DNA from: Ignavibacteria bacterium
Lineage (GTDB): Bacteria > Bacteroidota > Ignavibacteria > SZUA-365
DNA length: 64,000 bases
Direction of reading: 5' to 3'
NCBI GenBank assembly: GCA_016720835.1
Contig: JADKJW010000001.1
Span: forward strand, 372,001 to 436,000
The notes under the pieces are model-generated. The model made no database searches, had not been told where the DNA came from, and saw nothing but the letters and a program-made list of their open reading frames with translations. Below are positions 7,801 through 17,270 of the stretch, piece after piece (position 1 is the first letter of the stretch; each line of letters starts with the position of its first letter). A program made the position numbers and the translations under genes.

Positions 7801-10412
7801 GTCTGCAGCGGCTTCGCGGTGGCGGGATCCGTGATCGTGAAATTGTTGGTCAGGTATTCGAACTGCAGCGGATTGGGCAGCGGCGCGTAGTACGTGTAGG
7901 TGGTGCGGATGGGTGTGTTGCGCCGCTCCTTGAAAATGGTTGTATAGTCCAGGTTGGAGTAGAGCGATTTCTCCGGCGTGGGATTGTTCATGTCGATCTC
8001 CTCCCCGCCGAGGGAGAGCACGGCGATGAATTCCCGGTGTGGCTGCGGCACGGTGCCGGCGCAGACGTCGGTGGGCTTCAGCGCGTAATGCGACTTCGCG
8101 GTGTCGATGAAGGTGAAACCCTCGTAGTTGTTCACCTTCTGCCAGATGAGCTGCTTCCAGAGCACGGAGCCGTCCGCGCCGCGTTCCATCCAGTGCATCC
8201 ACGAGGTGTCGGCGAGGTTCGGCGCGTGCACGTCGGGCGCGTAAGGATAGAACATGCCCGCGACGTCGCCCGTGAGCTTCCCGAAGGCGCTGCCGATGCC
8301 GGCGGCCATGGGCACGAGGTCGGGCGGATCCACCCACACTTCATAGGAACAGTACGGATCGTAGAACTGGTAGCCCGGCACGCTGCCGATGTTCCAGGTG
8401 ATTTTCCAGACGCGGATCTTGTCGCCCGGCTCCTCCACGTCCACGACGCCGTCGCCGTCCGTGTCCTGCGCGCGCAGGCCGTCGTGGTCGATGTCCTCGT
8501 ACAGCCGCGCGTTGCCGCTGCGCAGGTGCTCCCAGGGATTCACCCAGTAGACGGAGGTCTCCTCGAGCGTGTAATTCTTCGGGAAGATCGAGGCGGTGTC
8601 GAGCCAGGCGTCGGGATGCCCGTCGCTGTCCATGTCGAACTCGGGATTCCTGTCGTCGCTGCTGCCCCGCAGCACATCCACGTACTTGCCGCCAGGCGTT
8701 TTCAGAATCGGGATGTTCAACGTGTTGTCCGTCCAGTAGAAGGGCACGTCCTTCGGCACGTACTGCACGTAGCGCGTCTCCGTGGCGGTGGTGCGCTCCT
8801 TGTTCTCCATGATCATGAAGACCTTGAAGGGCTGATAATACAGGCCGAGGAAGTTCTTCCAGTTGAGGTCGGCATCCGCCACGATACGCGCGGAGAAAAG
8901 CAGGTCCACGTAGTTGCGGTATTTCCTGTACGATGCGGCGCCTTCCGCATCCGTGTACGTGACGGTGCAGTACGACGCGTAGATGTACGATCCCCACGAG
9001 AGATAGCTGTTCACCTTCTCGTGCACGGCATCGGCGGGATCGGGCGTGGCGATTCTGTATACAATGATTTTCTCGCCGTGCGCGGGCACGGAGATGCCGG
9101 ACAGTGTGAGCGTGGACGACGCGAAGGAAGACGTCACACCCGGCGTCAGCACGTCCACGAAGCGGAAGAAGTCACGTATCCCTTCCGTGATCCGTATGCC
9201 GCTGACATCCTGCGCGGAGAGATTGCGCACTTTCACGCGGACCTCGAGCGTGTCGCGCCGATCGAAGGAGGCCGCGTTCTTGCCCGCGGTGAGCGAATCG
9301 GGAATCTCGTTGCATATCGACCGCGTCACATCCACGTTCGTCGCGAATGCGTACATGACGGCGTTCAGCGCCCACTGCAGCTGGCGCCCGTTCTCCGTCT
9401 TCTTCCCCGCGAGCAGCCCGTTGCTGCCGCCGACGGTGGGCAGCGCGGTGTTGCACAGCAGCCGGCCGTTGCCCGCGGCAGTGCCGGTGAGCGCGAACAC
9501 CACGGGGACTTCCGTCCCGGACACGCGCGCGATCACTTGCGCCGCGCCCGCGTCGACGCGCGGGATGCTGCCCGCGTACATCGCCGTGCCCGCCGCGCCG
9601 CGCGCGAAGGAGAGCGGCATGTCCGAATCGACCAGATCCACCGCGATGAGATTCGACAGCGGGTCGGGACGCAGCGCCTGATCGTACTGCACGGCGCCAG
9701 CGGACAGCAGGCCGAGCTTCTCGGCCGCGTACACGGCGTTGCCTTCCGTGTAGATGGTCCCGCCGCGCGCGAGGAAGGCGAGCAGGTTGTCCTTCAATTT
9801 CGGCGCCGCGGAAAACACGCTGTCGATATAGCAGCGCCAGTCGCTCCCGTTCACCGCGAAGGAAGGCATGATGAGGAGCTGCGTGGTCCAGAGCAGACCG
9901 ACGGAATCGATCTCCTTCTCGCCGATGTAATACGAGATGCCGCCGAGCAGCGACGACTCGACGAGATTCTTGAAGTACACCGCTTCCCAGGAGGCGCTCA
10001 CGCCGTTGCTTTTCACGTCGGACTTGAAGATCGCCACCGTCTTCGCGTAGGCCTTGAAGGCGATCGCGTAGTGCTCGTCCGCCCGCCAGTCGTAGCCCGT
10101 GTACTTCGACGCGCTGATTGCCGAGGCGCTGCCCGGCAGCGCGTCCGGATACACGAAGCTGCCGCGGCGCGGTCCGGACTTCACCCAGTACACCGAATGC
10201 TCGCCCCACTTCGGAAACAGCGCGGTGTCGAGCGTCGCGCTCGTGAAGCGGTAGTCCACGTTGGACTGGTTCAATACGAACGCGTAGGCCTTCAGGAAAT
10301 CTGCCTGCGTGGTATCCGTTGGAATCACCACGCCCTGCGCCCGCGCGCAGAAGCTTCCGACCAGCACACACCCTGCCGCAAACAGTATCCGGACAGCGGG
10401 GTTCTTTTTCAT
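4809..10412 (-). CDS. Giant T9SS-exported surface protein with calcium-binding-like repeats
   Basis: An 1867-residue protein starting MKKNPAVRILFAAGCVLVG (signal peptide ending in CARAQ). The C-terminus is a T9SS type A sorting domain (LDVTSFPNPLQNEGSISYTL ... APAGVYLYRFEGF). In between, three Asp-rich loops of the thrombospondin-3/EF-hand kind are visible (DMDSDGHPDAW, DIDHDGLRAQDTDGDGVVD, DDDNGDGIDDWIDD), suggesting calcium-stabilised folding. CARDB-like beta-sandwich segments occur near residue 430 (LEVRVKVRNLSAQDVSG) and towards the C-terminus. The first 350 residues resemble no domain I recognise. The start at 10412 is the first that gives a signal peptide. Probably a cell-surface or secreted structural protein; no catalytic motif was identified. 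Confidence 0.85.
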   Translation of the reverse strand: MKKNPAVRILFAAGCVLVGSFCARAQGVVIPTDTTQADFLKAYAFVLNQSNVDYRFTSATLDTALFPKWGEHSVYWVKSGPRRGSFVYPDALPGSASAISASKYTGYDWRADEHYAIAFKAYAKTVAIFKSDVKSNGVSASWEAVYFKNLVESSLLGGISYYIGEKEIDSVGLLWTTQLLIMPSFAVNGSDWRCYIDSVFSAAPKLKDNLLAFLARGGTIYTEGNAVYAAEKLGLLSAGAVQYDQALRPDPLSNLIAVDLVDSDMPLSFARGAAGTAMYAGSIPRVDAGAAQVIARVSGTEVPVVFALTGTAAGNGRLLCNTALPTVGGSNGLLAGKKTENGRQLQWALNAVMYAFATNVDVTRSICNEIPDSLTAGKNAASFDRRDTLEVRVKVRNLSAQDVSGIRITEGIRDFFRFVDVLTPGVTSSFASSTLTLSGISVPAHGEKIIVYRIATPDPADAVHEKVNSYLSWGSYIYASYCTVTYTDAEGAASYRKYRNYVDLLFSARIVADADLNWKNFLGLYYQPFKVFMIMENKERTTATETRYVQYVPKDVPFYWTDNTLNIPILKTPGGKYVDVLRGSSDDRNPEFDMDSDGHPDAWLDTASIFPKNYTLEETSVYWVNPWEHLRSGNARLYEDIDHDGLRAQDTDGDGVVDVEEPGDKIRVWKITWNIGSVPGYQFYDPYCSYEVWVDPPDLVPMAAGIGSAFGKLTGDVAGMFYPYAPDVHAPNLADTSWMHWMERGADGSVLWKQLIWQKVNNYEGFTFIDTAKSHYALKPTDVCAGTVPQPHREFIAVLSLGGEEIDMNNPTPEKSLYSNLDYTTIFKERRNTPIRTTYTYYAPLPNPLQFEYLTNNFTITDPATAKPLQTLPAYGKANLKFEMDASTEYTYYWIRNAGHDVEFNDPSLAKEGDEKLGDGVFGYLMYDIPKGMGGCKITLPKRPDGSYDIDKIVKVDGHAYAPWLRNPNTRDSIQILEDPFTYRVHIPQLLIPPALDDDNGDGIDDWIDDRGDRFCSGSGFLHDGFMTGNGEAYLEYPKTPFKDDIYGWVTKGWYGGADGAYGDDFFENVGKTHFTINAQYEGLGREGPVDISKGGWLVVEEIFGGSPWVITSHAMSALAQGVNYSLTSKVVPIMARYGLDTVYLKHTIEDVGEPHAFDVRFDPYHVSYGYGNSTITTYAGGKDPCNLVSPAASFSAIIDPKRNHVDLTLIPQADTSNPDLKCYPKTVSGSFLEVRIEVSNGTDWNWVDTKVTPVLPPELGATQLVMNYVAYPRPLVPAQADPVTGAVIRKGDDIGAFRAGWRFNQPEGEVLVKMGNTLNMMMPSRRAYFSFLFSVDEMLPKGVYTINFTIEGQMRKYDGTLKQQVNYEVPSAMFSISTRDAKGNVAEYRKLVLGQGDLTAIRTDMVAPALRGLGQARWSARDIGPTDYDTLRATLPVTYSPSTGVETVDLSQFTDWPPASATRLYVLEPAQVSSYTSTEKIDITKKESLLYTVAPVGARSATQAALSLSTIGPKVILYKSVVDVNGRALPAGVVHQFAPGEAKDVRVRFQASNQGASIAENVLLTVAPGLFFAPIEGALPVNARMLESGVELSFGSLLPGETRQMDLHFDGELAGCRTVYDSSMVVSRGDAVYHGAYSLSGSTVQDVFTVPDAKPLDLPAYDFQVERVTCSQLAVSRGQNVGVYAKLVNGAVAALNAGVGFYAVVNGDTALIEEQVLPVVDKHSSTVLSARYTVPECATTLVFFAKADPRGRFGEFCEANNDASTIVGFKGLHWILDVTSFPNPLQNEGSISYTLPRRIRDMKFVLYNLEGRELLVREHIAGDIGRHSITWSDPEAPAGVYLYRFEGFEETGEFQTTTGRVMKVGK

Positions 10413-10630
10413 GACGGCTCCGTGGGACTCAGTGACCACGTCGGAGCGAGACGGAACAGCACCGATCATGCGCGTCCGCGCACGGCCCGCTCCCGGGGAA
10501 TTCAAATCGGCCAAAACGAACAGGGAAAGTTCGCCAGAGGGCGCGCAAAGATCAAGAAAGCGAACGGGAACTTTTTCATTCTTCGTCTTTTATTTCCCAA
10601 TTCGTGCAATTATCCCGTCGGATTTCCGGC

Positions 10631-12115
10631 TCACCGCACGACGATCATGCTCCTCGCGTACACGGCGTTTCCGATACCGACCCGGCAGGTGTAGACTCCC
10701 GGCAGCAGAGCCGCGCCGCCCTGCGCTGCGCGTGCATCGAAACGGAGCTGCCTCTCCCCTGCGTCCATGACTTCATCGGCGAGCGTTGCAACGTGCCGCC
10801 CGAGCGCGTCGTGCACGGTCACGCGGACCGGCGCGCGCTCAGCGACATGGAAGGAGATGGTCGTGGACGAGGAAAAGGGATTCGGATAATTCTGCTGAAG
10901 GACAAAGTCCGACTGTGCCGCTGCCGGCGGATCATCGAGCCCGAGAGTGCCGAACACCGCGCCGCAAATATTCGCTGCGCGAAGAGTGTCGCGATACGAC
11001 CACCCGCCACTCAGACGCCCATGAGAGTGTGTTGTCATGCCGATTGCTTCCACCCAGGTGAGATGATCGTACACGCTATCCAAAAGTTGTCGTACTGCGA
11101 TTCGCTTCCGAATACTCCCGTTGATTGTCGTATCGCCGATAGCGGTGACCATGCCGCGTCCGACCTGCGTGCCGAGAGCGAGCGTGTACGGAAGCAGCAG
11201 ACTGTCTTTCCCATCGATGCGAGAGTACAATCCCCATGGTTCTTCTCTGTACAACTGCGACCAGCCTTGCGGAGCAGCGAAACCCGACAGGAAAGCATAG
11301 GGTATTCCGGTGACGGAGGAGTCGCGCCCTAGAACCGTGTACATTGAGTCGAGCTTGGGATACAAATTCCGCGAGTACTGATACTTGTTGGAAGCGCACA
11401 TCGGCGCGAATCGCTTCGTGATGAAGTTCCGTTTGAAATCGACGCCATCTATCGACGCGGCATTGAGCGTATAGCGGTTGTGACCGAAATCGTACCAGAC
11501 ATCGAGAGCCGCAACTCCGAATGTATCCGCAATCAAATATGTATGCGTATTGAGGAATTGCAATATAAGCGTGTACCCACGCACCCGCCGTCCGAAAATC
11601 GTCGTGTCGAATTGCGCGCTGATATGCCCCGAGTATGAAGAGACTTCGGGAATGCCGTCCCTGAGGAAGCACTTTTGGAGATCCAGATACGTCGCTTTGT
11701 CATAGGGTTGAAGGGGAAACAATTCCCACCAGCTTCCGTCGTCGTTGAGTCGCGTGACAAAGTTCCGCTCATTGATAAGGAGGGAATAGCTCTCCCCGTA
11801 GCTGAATCCCCGGAACGCGTCGTCATATGCAAAAGCGCAATGACGCACGGTATCGTCAACATTGTCAGTATTCCCTTCCCACGCCGTTGCCTTGAAGATG
11901 CGCTGGACTTTTGTTCCGCGACTACCCGGTTGGAAGATATCGTCCGGATCATCGATGAACGAGTACACATGCACATCCCCCGGCTTCATCGGGAAGACGA
12001 AGGGCGCGCCGGTCTGCTGCGCCGGCAAGGCGGGCGCGAGAAGCAGCGCGAGCGCTGCGAAGAGCGTTCCCAATTCCAGGTCTCTCAATCCGCGGCGTTT
12101 GCGCGTTGCGCTCAT
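10631..12115 (-). CDS. Secreted protein with T9SS sorting domain, function unknown
   Basis: A 494-residue protein. The signal peptide begins MSATRKRRGLRDLELG and runs through a hydrophobic LFAALALLLAPALPAQ. The C-terminal 85 residues are a textbook T9SS type A sorting domain (LQQNYPNPFSSSTTISF, LGRHVATLADEVMDAG, PGVYTCRVG). The central 380 residues are beta-rich with no motif I recognise. The frame stays open upstream to 12538, but the start at 12115 is the only one that gives a signal peptide, and that upstream stretch overlaps the divergent glycosidase gene. A sigma70-like promoter sits about 40 bases upstream. Confidence 0.8.
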   Translation of the reverse strand: MSATRKRRGLRDLELGTLFAALALLLAPALPAQQTGAPFVFPMKPGDVHVYSFIDDPDDIFQPGSRGTKVQRIFKATAWEGNTDNVDDTVRHCAFAYDDAFRGFSYGESYSLLINERNFVTRLNDDGSWWELFPLQPYDKATYLDLQKCFLRDGIPEVSSYSGHISAQFDTTIFGRRVRGYTLILQFLNTHTYLIADTFGVAALDVWYDFGHNRYTLNAASIDGVDFKRNFITKRFAPMCASNKYQYSRNLYPKLDSMYTVLGRDSSVTGIPYAFLSGFAAPQGWSQLYREEPWGLYSRIDGKDSLLLPYTLALGTQVGRGMVTAIGDTTINGSIRKRIAVRQLLDSVYDHLTWVEAIGMTTHSHGRLSGGWSYRDTLRAANICGAVFGTLGLDDPPAAAQSDFVLQQNYPNPFSSSTTISFHVAERAPVRVTVHDALGRHVATLADEVMDAGERQLRFDARAAQGGAALLPGVYTCRVGIGNAVYARSMIVVR

Positions 12116-12151
12116 GGCGGTCTCCGGTGCGGTATTTCCATAGCTAAATGT

Positions 12152-12181
12152 ATTGTAGTTTTCGGTCTGAAAATAGTCCAA
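12152..12181 (-). promoter_or_regulatory. Putative promoter for the T9SS cargo gene at 10631-12115
   Basis: Read on the minus strand: TTGGAC, an 18-base spacer, then TACAAT, close to the sigma70 consensus, ending 37 bases before the ATG at 12115. An overlapping TACATTTA just downstream resembles the Bacteroidota TAnnTTTG element. It lies in the gap between two divergent genes. Confidence 0.35.
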
Positions 12182-12215
12182 AGCATTTGTCCACGCGACG
12201 CCCCTAGAACCCTCC

Positions 12216-14980
12216 ATGCTCCGCGCCCTCTTCGTCCTCGCCACACTGCTGCTCCCCGTTCTCGCCGGCGCGCAGTCGGTCCTGACCGGACTGCATCCGC
12301 AGCCGCGGGCGGCGTATGCGCGGGCCGCCGCCGAGCCCTTCGTCCTCGCGCAGGCGCGGAGCATCCTGCTCGATCCGGCGAGTCCGGCCTGGTCCGCGGC
12401 GCTGCAGCTGAACGACGGCCTGCGCGCGCGCGGCCGCGACACGCTGGCGATCGGAACCTGGTCGCCCGTCGATACGTCGCGCGGCGCCGTCCTCCTCGGC
12501 ATCTGCGCAGCCTTCATCAATGAACGCCTCGCACGCATGCAGGATCAGCGAGTGGAGGTCATGCCGCTGTATCCCGGACCAGAAGGCTACGTGCTCGATG
12601 TCGCGGCGGGACGCGTGCTGCTCTCTGGCAGCGACGGGCGCGGACTGCGCTACGGCATCGAAACCTTCCTGCAACTGCTCGACCTGCGCGGCGCGCGCAA
12701 CGACGTCGAGGCCTGCCGCATCGTGGACGCGCCGGAATTCCCCGTGCGCTGGTTCTATTTCAACTCCTATTTCGAAGCCGCGGACGATTTCCGCAACGCG
12801 CGCGGCGTCTGGGACCGCGCCCTGCGCTCGCGCCTGAACGGCGTAGCGTTCGCGGACGGACTGCACTTCTCGCACCTCTCCCTCATGCCGCGCTCCTACC
12901 TCGATTCCATCGCCGGCATGGGCGCCTTCGCCGCCGCGCGGGATCTCGAGATCATTCCCTGCGTGTTCCCCTTCGGCTGGTCGAATTACTTCCTCGCCCT
13001 CGACCCCGATCTGGCCTCGGGCCTGCCCGTCAGAGGACAGCGCTTCGTGCTCGAGGGAGATACCGCGCGGCTGCTGCCGCGCATCCCGGTATCATTCCCG
13101 AACGGCGGCTTCGAAGAACGCAACGGGAATGCGTTCCCCGGATTCGATTGGATCGATCAGCCCGGGAAGGTGAGTTTTGCGGACACGCTGATCCGTCATT
13201 CGGGCGCCACGAGCATCCGCTTCGAAAATATCGGAGTCCACTCTCCGGAATGGGGGCACGGCCGCATGCTGCGCGTGCTGCCGGTGACGCCGTTCACGCT
13301 CTTCCACGTGCGCGCCTGGGTGAAGACGGACGCCTTCGTTTCATCGGACCTGCTCCGCATCGTCATCCTCGACATGAAGAGCAAGGACCTCATACACAAC
13401 GAGCTCCGCATCCCGCCCACAACGGAGTGGCGGCAGCTGGATTTCACGTTCAACTCCCTCGCGGCGGACAGCATCATGATCTGGTCGGGTTCGTGGCAGG
13501 GAACATCGGGGCGCGTGTGGTGGGACGATTTCAACATCGAAGAAGTGCCCTTCGTCAATATCCTCCGGCGTCCGGGCGCTCCGGTCACCATCGCGTTTCC
13601 GACCGGAACACGCGTCTGCAGAGAGGGCATCGATGTCGATTCGCTCTTCGATCCGCTTCGCGACACCATGTACGGACCCGGCGTGTACTCCTCATGGCAC
13701 ACGCCGCCGACGATGCGTATCCGTCCGGGCGGCACCGTGCGCAACGGCGACACCCTGCTCGTCTCCTACTGCCACGCGCTCAACACGTACGGCGACTACG
13801 GACAGGTGACGGCGACGATGTCCGAAGATCGAACGTACGAGCTGATGGCGCGGCAGGCGGCGATCCGACAGTCTCCTCCATCCGAAGACCTACTTCATGC
13901 AGCATGACGAAATCCGTATGATGAACTGGGACGACGGCGATCGCGCGCGCGGTCTTGCCCCCTCTGCAATACTCGCCGACAACGTGCGCCGCTGCATGGA
14001 CAGCATCCGCCGCCTCAATCCCGGCGCGGACATCTGGGACTGGTCGGACATGTTCGACGACTACCACAACGCGGTGGACGGCTACTACCTGGTCAACGGC
14101 TCGCTGGCCGGCGTCGCGGACCTGCTTCCGCGCAGTCTCGGCATCGTGAACTGGAACAGCCAGCCGCACGCGGTGCGCAACAGCCTGTCGTTCTTTGCGA
14201 ACAGGGGCTTCCGGCAGATCTCCGCGCCGTACTACGATCAGGATCAAAACGCGATACGCGAATGGAAGGAATGGACGCGCGGCGTGCCGAACTTCAAAGG
14301 CATGATGTACACCACGTGGAAATCGCAGTACACGCATCTCGAGCCCTTCGGCGAGTACGCGTGGAATCACGCACCCTACATCCTGCACGAGCCGCCCGCC
14401 GCGATAGGCGGCGACGGGAGCGTCCGCTTTCGCGTCAGTGTGGACGGCGACCGCGCGGACAGCGGCTGGCAGCTCGTCGCCACAACGCTCTGCTATCGCA
14501 TTTCGCCCGGCGCACCTTCACGGCCGTCGCGCTGCCCGCGGTGCCGGGGCGCATGGATTCGACGGACCTGCAGCTGCCGAAGGGCGACACCGGCTGCAAT
14601 GGTTCGTGCTCGCGTACGACAATCGCGGCTGGATGACGAAGGTGCCGTTCGGCGATTCCGTGTACTACGAACTCGGCGCGCTGACGACGGGAAGCGCGGC
14701 GAATCCTCCGCCCGCGCGGCTCGCGCTCCACGGGTTGTATCCCGATCCTGTTCCCGCCGGCGGCGTTGCAACGCTGGACTGGATGGCAGAGCCGGGCGCC
14801 TCGACGGACATCGCTGTTACGGACGTACTGGGGCGGACACGGCTCCGTCTGCTGCGCGTAGCCGGTCCCTCCGCTGTGCAGAGCGCGCGGCTCGACCTGT
14901 CGCGGCTCGGTCCGGGGGTGTACGTGCTGACCATTTCCTCGCGGGCAGCGGCGGTGTCGAAAACGTTCGTGAAGCTGTAA
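12216..14980 (+). pseudogene. GH20-like glycoside hydrolase with T9SS domain, frame broken three times
   Basis: A signal peptide (MLRALFVLATLLLPVLAGAQ) precedes a GH20b-like N-terminal domain (GPEGYVLDVAAGRVLLSGSD, GLRYGIETFLQLL) and a TIM-barrel region starting at DAPEFPVRWFYF. An inserted carbohydrate-binding-like beta-sandwich follows (FPNGGFEERNGN, WWDDFNIEE). After the first shift comes YFMQHDEIRMMNWDD, whose His-Asp-Glu is a likely catalytic element, then WDWSDMFDDYHNAV. The C-terminus is a T9SS-type module (LGRTRLRLLR ... PGVYVLTISS). The frame changes near 13862 (one extra base), near 14510 (one G missing from a GG run) and near 14593 (one C missing from a CC run). Correcting these three positions gives a single frame from 12216 to 14980. 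Either a recent pseudogene or consensus error. As written, the first open frame stops at 13907. Confidence 0.7.
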
Positions 14981-15351
14981 TCGGCTCGTGGGGAATCAGC
15001 GTTCCGGGGTGCGATTGTGCAAGCCCATATCCCTCGTCTGTTGTCAGGCCGGGGGCCGCGGGCCGGGCCTTCAGCCGAGCGAAGTCGAGGCATCGGTTCT
15101 CGCAACTGGATGCGTTTTGTCCGGAGTGCTTCGGGGGGTCCTGCGCGGAGTCGGGTCGACTGTCGCCAGTCACGACGGACCCCGGGTAGCTCGTTTCTCG
15201 CAACCCGGGGTTGAATGACGGAATCCCTCCGGGATACCGTACGTCGCCGCATCGTTCAACCGGCAACCGAATACTGTCAGGGATTACGTCTCACCATTGT
15301 GGTGTTGGATTGCACCTTCACCCTTCAACATTCAACCTTCATCCTTTCCTT
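14981..15351. other. Intergenic stretch with repeat fragments
   Basis: No gene is supported in these 370 bases between the glycosidase and the PAP2 gene. It contains a GAGCGAAGTCGAGGCATC motif near 15076, a variant of which recurs at 26375, and a 7-bp-period array at 15313-15347. Open frames here are short and lack ribosome sites. Confidence 0.6.
15313..15347. repeat. 7-bp-period tandem array (CTTCAAC-like)
   Basis: Five consecutive heptamers read CACCTTC, ACCCTTC, AACATTC, AACCTTC, ATCCTTT. The array lies directly after the stop of the PAP2 gene on the minus strand. Confidence 0.65.
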
Positions 15352-16209
15352 TCACCATTCCGGTTTCCACGCCACCTTCACCCCCGTTCCCTCGGGGGAG
15401 GCGAACAATCCCACGTCCAGTCCCCTGTCCCGCAGGCGGTGCAGTTCGGGCACGAGGATGCCGCAGAGCGCGCCGATGCCCACGCCGACAAAGACGTCGG
15501 AGGCGAAATGCTTGAGGCCCTTGATGCGGAAATATCCCAGCAGCAGCGGGGGCAGCGTCGCTGCGGTGTAGAGGAGGTACTTCGTGAATCCGAGGCCGGG
15601 ATGATAATCGCTGTACACCTTGACCATGAAGAAGGTGGACGCCGCCACCGTGGCGACATGTCCGCTGTAGAAGGAATTCCTGTTTGCGCCGGAGTTGCGC
15701 TCCTCCCAGGTCAGTTGCTCGTAGTACGCAACGGGACGCAGGCGGTTCTGGAAGGCGGGCCCCATGAAACTCCATTCGTAGATGTTGGGCGAGAGCGACA
15801 TCGTCTCGAGGTACATCACCAGCACCGGCAGCCAGTCTCGCCGTATCTGCCCGTCGAAAAGGAGGATGAAGGGAAGCACGACGCCCGTGGCGAGCGTGGC
15901 GTCGGCGTACGTGCCGTTGATCTCGATCAATGCGGGATCCTGCTTCAGCGCCCAGCGGTCGAAGCTGTGGATGACGTTCTTGTCCAGCGCCGCGATTTCC
16001 TCGCGCGAGATCTGCGCCTTGTGCATCATCTGCGACAGGCCGAGCAGGTTCGCCCCGATGCCGGCCGTGAGCAGCGCCCCGCTGACCCAGCCGTTGACGT
16101 GGTACGGATGAAATGCGGAATCGCGCGCCGCTGACTGCGCGAGCGCCTGCGACGGCCATGCGAAGCAGAACAGGACGAGGATGATGCTTCGAAGATGCTG
16201 CGTGTTCAT
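15352..16209 (-). CDS. PAP2-family membrane phosphatase
   Basis: A 285-residue protein with a signal peptide (SIILVLFCFAWPSQALAQ) and several hydrophobic segments. The three PAP2 phosphatase motifs are present: RLRPVAYYE (motif 1, shortened), NSFYSGHVA (motif 2, Ser-Gly-His) and FRIKGLKHFASDVFVG (motif 3, His...Asp). PAP2 enzymes dephosphorylate lipid phosphates such as phosphatidic acid or undecaprenyl pyrophosphate at the membrane. The substrate cannot be told here. The tail ends in VKVAWKPEW, a beta-strand ending typical of outer-membrane-associated proteins, so the enzyme may sit at the outer membrane. No operon partner is close. Confidence 0.85.
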   Translation of the reverse strand: MNTQHLRSIILVLFCFAWPSQALAQSAARDSAFHPYHVNGWVSGALLTAGIGANLLGLSQMMHKAQISREEIAALDKNVIHSFDRWALKQDPALIEINGTYADATLATGVVLPFILLFDGQIRRDWLPVLVMYLETMSLSPNIYEWSFMGPAFQNRLRPVAYYEQLTWEERNSGANRNSFYSGHVATVAASTFFMVKVYSDYHPGLGFTKYLLYTAATLPPLLLGYFRIKGLKHFASDVFVGVGIGALCGILVPELHRLRDRGLDVGLFASPEGTGVKVAWKPEW

Positions 16210-16294
16210 CGTGGAGACCTCGTGCTGATGTATGTATGAAATGTGCCGGGCGCCGCCGTCGATCCGGCCGCCGCCGTAGACCCGCAGTGCATCG

Positions 16295-17005
16295 TCATCT
16301 CACCAGATAGGTGAATTCCTTCGTGATCGTCACGCCATTGTCGAAGACGCTGAGCGTCATGTGGTAGTGACCTCTTTCATTGAGGGAAATGCCGGCGCCG
16401 AGGCGGCCGGGCAGTGGCGCGAGGTCCACCGTGGAGCTCTTTTCCGATGGTGATATCACGACGACGGTGGCTCCCGCGTTCGGGAGTTCCTGTGCTCCCG
16501 GCATGTCCTTGACGACCACCATGATATGGTGCGTGCCCGCCATCATCGAATCGACGAGGGACTTGCTGCCTTCATCGCTCGCGGATGCGGCCGGCGTCCT
16601 GTCCAAAACCATCGTGATGCTTCCCGCGGCCGCGTTCTCGGGCTCCACGCCGTAGCTGCTTTCGCCGAGCGACAGATGGCTGGTATTTCCGCCGAGCAGT
16701 TTGCGGTGCTGCGGTTGCGTCAGTATCCACACTTGCATGTGCAGACCGTCGGCCGTGGTGTCCATGAACGGCCGCCCCGCCTGCCGCATCATGCTGGAGG
16801 CCGTCACCGGCGCGGGAATGGCGGTCTTTTTCGCGGGTTTTTTCGCGATGGATTTTTTTGTGACAGTTTTTTTCGAGGCGATTTTTTTTGGCGCGGTTTT
16901 CTTCGTGACGGTCGTTTTTTTCTCAACCGGGTTACGTTGCGCCGGCGCCTGATAGGTCAATGTCCCGAAGAGGACCAGGGAAAGGAATAGTGCGAGGGAT
17001 TTCAT
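16295..17005 (-). CDS. Secreted lysine-rich protein of unknown function
   Basis: A 236-residue protein. The signal peptide starts MKSLALFLSLVLFG and ends near APAQ. A lysine/threonine/alanine-rich low-complexity stretch follows (about residues 25-65, KKTVTKKSIAKKPAKK type, histone H1-like). A C-terminal domain (about 80-236) contains HMQVWILTQ, GTHHIMVVVKD and GHYHMTLSVFDNGV. The last part resembles YtkA/FixH-like beta-sandwich domains, but only weakly. The Lys-rich segment could bind anionic cell-wall polymers. A 39-bp element shared with the gene at 19255 lies about 100 bases upstream of the start. Confidence 0.7.
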   Translation of the reverse strand: MKSLALFLSLVLFGTLTYQAPAQRNPVEKKTTVTKKTAPKKIASKKTVTKKSIAKKPAKKTAIPAPVTASSMMRQAGRPFMDTTADGLHMQVWILTQPQHRKLLGGNTSHLSLGESSYGVEPENAAAGSITMVLDRTPAASASDEGSKSLVDSMMAGTHHIMVVVKDMPGAQELPNAGATVVVISPSEKSSTVDLAPLPGRLGAGISLNERGHYHMTLSVFDNGVTITKEFTYLVR

Positions 17006-17103
17006 GGGACCAGCTTTCCGGAAGTGAACGTGAGACACAGGAACGGCCGCGGGGGTGCGGGTTTTCCTTCCTCCGCAAGATGCCTCTCCTTCAGCCGGAA
17101 GCT

Positions 17104-17142
17104 GTTACACAACTCCGGAAATAGGTTACAGCATTCACACAC
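17104..17142 (-). repeat. 39-bp dispersed element, copy 1
   Basis: Matches 19611-19649 in the same orientation at 36 of 39 positions. It contains two GTTACA boxes (17104 and 17125) and ends in CATTCACACAC. Both copies lie roughly 100-140 bases upstream of a minus-strand gene for a small exported or membrane protein, so a shared regulatory element is possible. Confidence 0.75.
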
Positions 17143-17145
17143 GGG

Positions 17146-17270
17146 CGTGAATCGTGAAGTCGTGAATCGTGAAGTCGTGAATCGTGAAGTCGTGAATCGT
17201 GAGTCGTGAAGTCGTGAATCGTGAAGTCGTGAATCGTGAAGTCGTGAATCGTGAAGCCGTGAATCGTGAA
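17146..17270. repeat. Tandem array, unit GTGAATCGTGAAGTC
   Basis: About eight copies of a 15-base unit made of 7+8 bases (GTGAATC, GTGAAGTC). One unit near 17205 is shortened, and the last unit is diverged (GTGAAGCC). It is nearly perfect, which suggests recent expansion. Open frames on both strands here are artefacts of the repeat. Confidence 0.9.

Noticed and set aside
4929..10694. A 1921-codon + strand frame opposite the surface protein
   Set aside because: It is again rich in Arg, His and Val and lacks any motif; the minus strand has a signal peptide, calcium loops and a T9SS domain.
17146..17270. CRISPR array
   Set aside because: Units are contiguous 15-mers without unique spacers and no cas gene is present.
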